A stretch of DNA of 7,179 nt, from the NCBI GenBank assembly GCA_030631445.1, contig DAOVLD010000084.1, positions 1 through 7,179 of the forward strand, in the 5' to 3' direction. Numbering within the stretch: position 1 is the stretch's first letter; every line of letters begins with the position of its first letter. Position numbers and translations under genes: made by a program. The stretch comes from Bacteroidota bacterium (GTDB taxonomy: Bacteria > Bacteroidota > Bacteroidia > Bacteroidales > VadinHA17). Positions 6,595 through 7,179 of the stretch are shown here, piece by piece. The notes under the pieces were generated by a model that was given only the letters and a program-made list of their open reading frames with translations, did not search any database and was not told the origin of the DNA.

Positions 6595-6646
6595 GGAAGA
6601 GGAAGGCAAAAGTGAAGGTTTCAAAGATTCAAAGTTGTGTCCTTAC

Positions 6647-6674
6647 TTTGCTCTAAGCTCCATGCTCTTTGCTC
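6647..6674 (-). repeat. Heptanucleotide array, consensus GAGCNNN (minus strand), 4 units
   Basis: On the plus strand four 7-bp units NNNGCTC begin at 6647, 6654, 6661 and 6668; the first and last are identical (TTTGCTC). Read on the minus strand, in the sense of the uracil-DNA glycosylase gene, they are GAGCNNN and start one base after that gene's stop codon. No conventional terminator is seen between the two convergent genes. Confidence 0.7.
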
Positions 6675-6675
6675 T

Positions 6676-7179
6676 TCAAACATGATCCGAATAATGGTCC
6701 GGATCAACCAGTTCTCTATATTTTAACACAACCTTTTTAAAATCTTCCCAGGCTGGTCTTTTTAAATCAGGATTTCTCAATAATGCCGAAGGATGAAATA
6801 CGGGCATAACCAGATAGTTGTTCCAGTCAATCCACTCACCCCTGATTTTAGTTATTTTCAGGTTAGGATCAATCAGTCCTTGTAGTGCTGTTGCGCCTAA
6901 CAGGATAATTATTTTAGGATCAACAAGGTCAATTTGTTTTATAAGATAAGGCAGGCAAGCAGCTTGTTCAGCTTTTGAAGGAGCTCTGTTGCCGGGCGGA
7001 TGACATTTAACAATATTACTGATATATACGTGTTTTTCCCGGGTAAAGCCACAGGCAGCAAATATTTTATCCAGTAATTTACCTGACTTTCCAACAAAGG
7101 GTATTCCCTGGAGGTCTTCTTCATATCCCGGTCCTTCTGCAATAACAAAAATCTCAGCATCAGGATTCCCTCCTCCAAA
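6676..7179 (-). CDS. Family 4 (Fe-S) uracil-DNA glycosylase, C-terminal part
   Basis: The minus strand is open from the right edge to a TGA at 6678-6676, giving 167 residues; the start lies outside the window. It removes uracil from DNA, first step of base excision repair. Motif 1 reads AEGPGYEEDLQGIPFVGKSG, with the active-site Glu-Gly-Pro-Gly of family 4. KCHPPGNRAP and ACLPYL supply two cysteines 16 residues apart, the spacing of the third and fourth [4Fe-4S] ligands. The first two ligands would be upstream, off the window. Motif 2 is FHPSALLRNP, with the conserved His. No KRRIH insertion typical of UdgX is present, so canonical family 4 is preferred. The gene converges on queA with 120 nt between them, a gap filled by two repeat arrays. 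Confidence 0.9.
   Translation of the reverse strand, partial: FGGGNPDAEIFVIAEGPGYEEDLQGIPFVGKSGKLLDKIFAACGFTREKHVYISNIVKCHPPGNRAPSKAEQAACLPYLIKQIDLVDPKIIILLGATALQGLIDPNLKITKIRGEWIDWNNYLVMPVFHPSALLRNPDLKRPAWEDFKKVVLKYRELVDPDHYSDHV

Noticed and set aside
6581..6641. GACACAA (6581-6587) pairing with TTGTGTC (6635-6641) as a terminator between queA and the glycosylase gene
   Set aside because: The stem is only 7 bp with a 47-nt loop and no T-tract. One arm is simply a unit of the heptad array.
6939..7178. 79-codon minus-strand frame starting with MEEGILMLRF
   Set aside because: It lies in a shifted frame over the uracil-DNA glycosylase gene, whose true frame shows the EGPG, cysteine and HPS motifs.

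Overview
The window looks like chromosomal DNA of a Bacteroidota (Bacteroidetes) bacterium, probably Bacteroidales-like. The DNA is AT-rich and most start codons lack a convincing Shine-Dalgarno sequence. The gene order ftsX - DUF3098 - uppP - truB - queA is the one I know from this phylum, and DUF3098 is largely confined to it. No organism-level assignment is possible from this alone.

Layout: (1) Positions 1-717 hold the 3' end of a gene entering from the left. It encodes the last strands of a class III nucleotide cyclase domain fused to an HD phosphohydrolase domain. (2) Positions 718-1050 are a 333-base spacer with a 12-bp inverted repeat, a nested hairpin and one weak Bacteroidetes-type promoter box. 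(3) ilvE and ftsX lie 22 nt apart. (4) Positions 2978-3312 are a low-complexity spacer of 7- and 8-bp imperfect tandem repeats. (5) Next is a small two-helix membrane protein (DUF3098). (6) Positions 3580-3977 hold a hairpin, more short tandem repeats and a potential three-way-junction fold upstream of uppP. (7) uppP, truB and queA are tightly packed (1 and 21 nt gaps). (8) A convergent gene on the minus strand, running off the right edge, encodes a family 4 (Fe-S) uracil-DNA glycosylase.

Functionally this is mostly housekeeping: branched-chain amino acid transamination, the septal FtsX membrane protein, recycling of the undecaprenyl carrier lipid for wall synthesis, two tRNA modification enzymes (pseudouridine-55 and queuosine) and uracil repair. 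No defence system, transposase, CRISPR array, tRNA or rRNA was seen.

The unusual content lies between the genes. Several spacers are built from heptanucleotide arrays with different consensus words but the same 7-bp period. Three of the arrays start at or within 11 nt of a stop codon, and each is purine-rich on the sense strand of the gene it follows. An octamer array and an 11-bp word recur in separate spacers. These repeats seem to have expanded a gene cluster that is usually compact.
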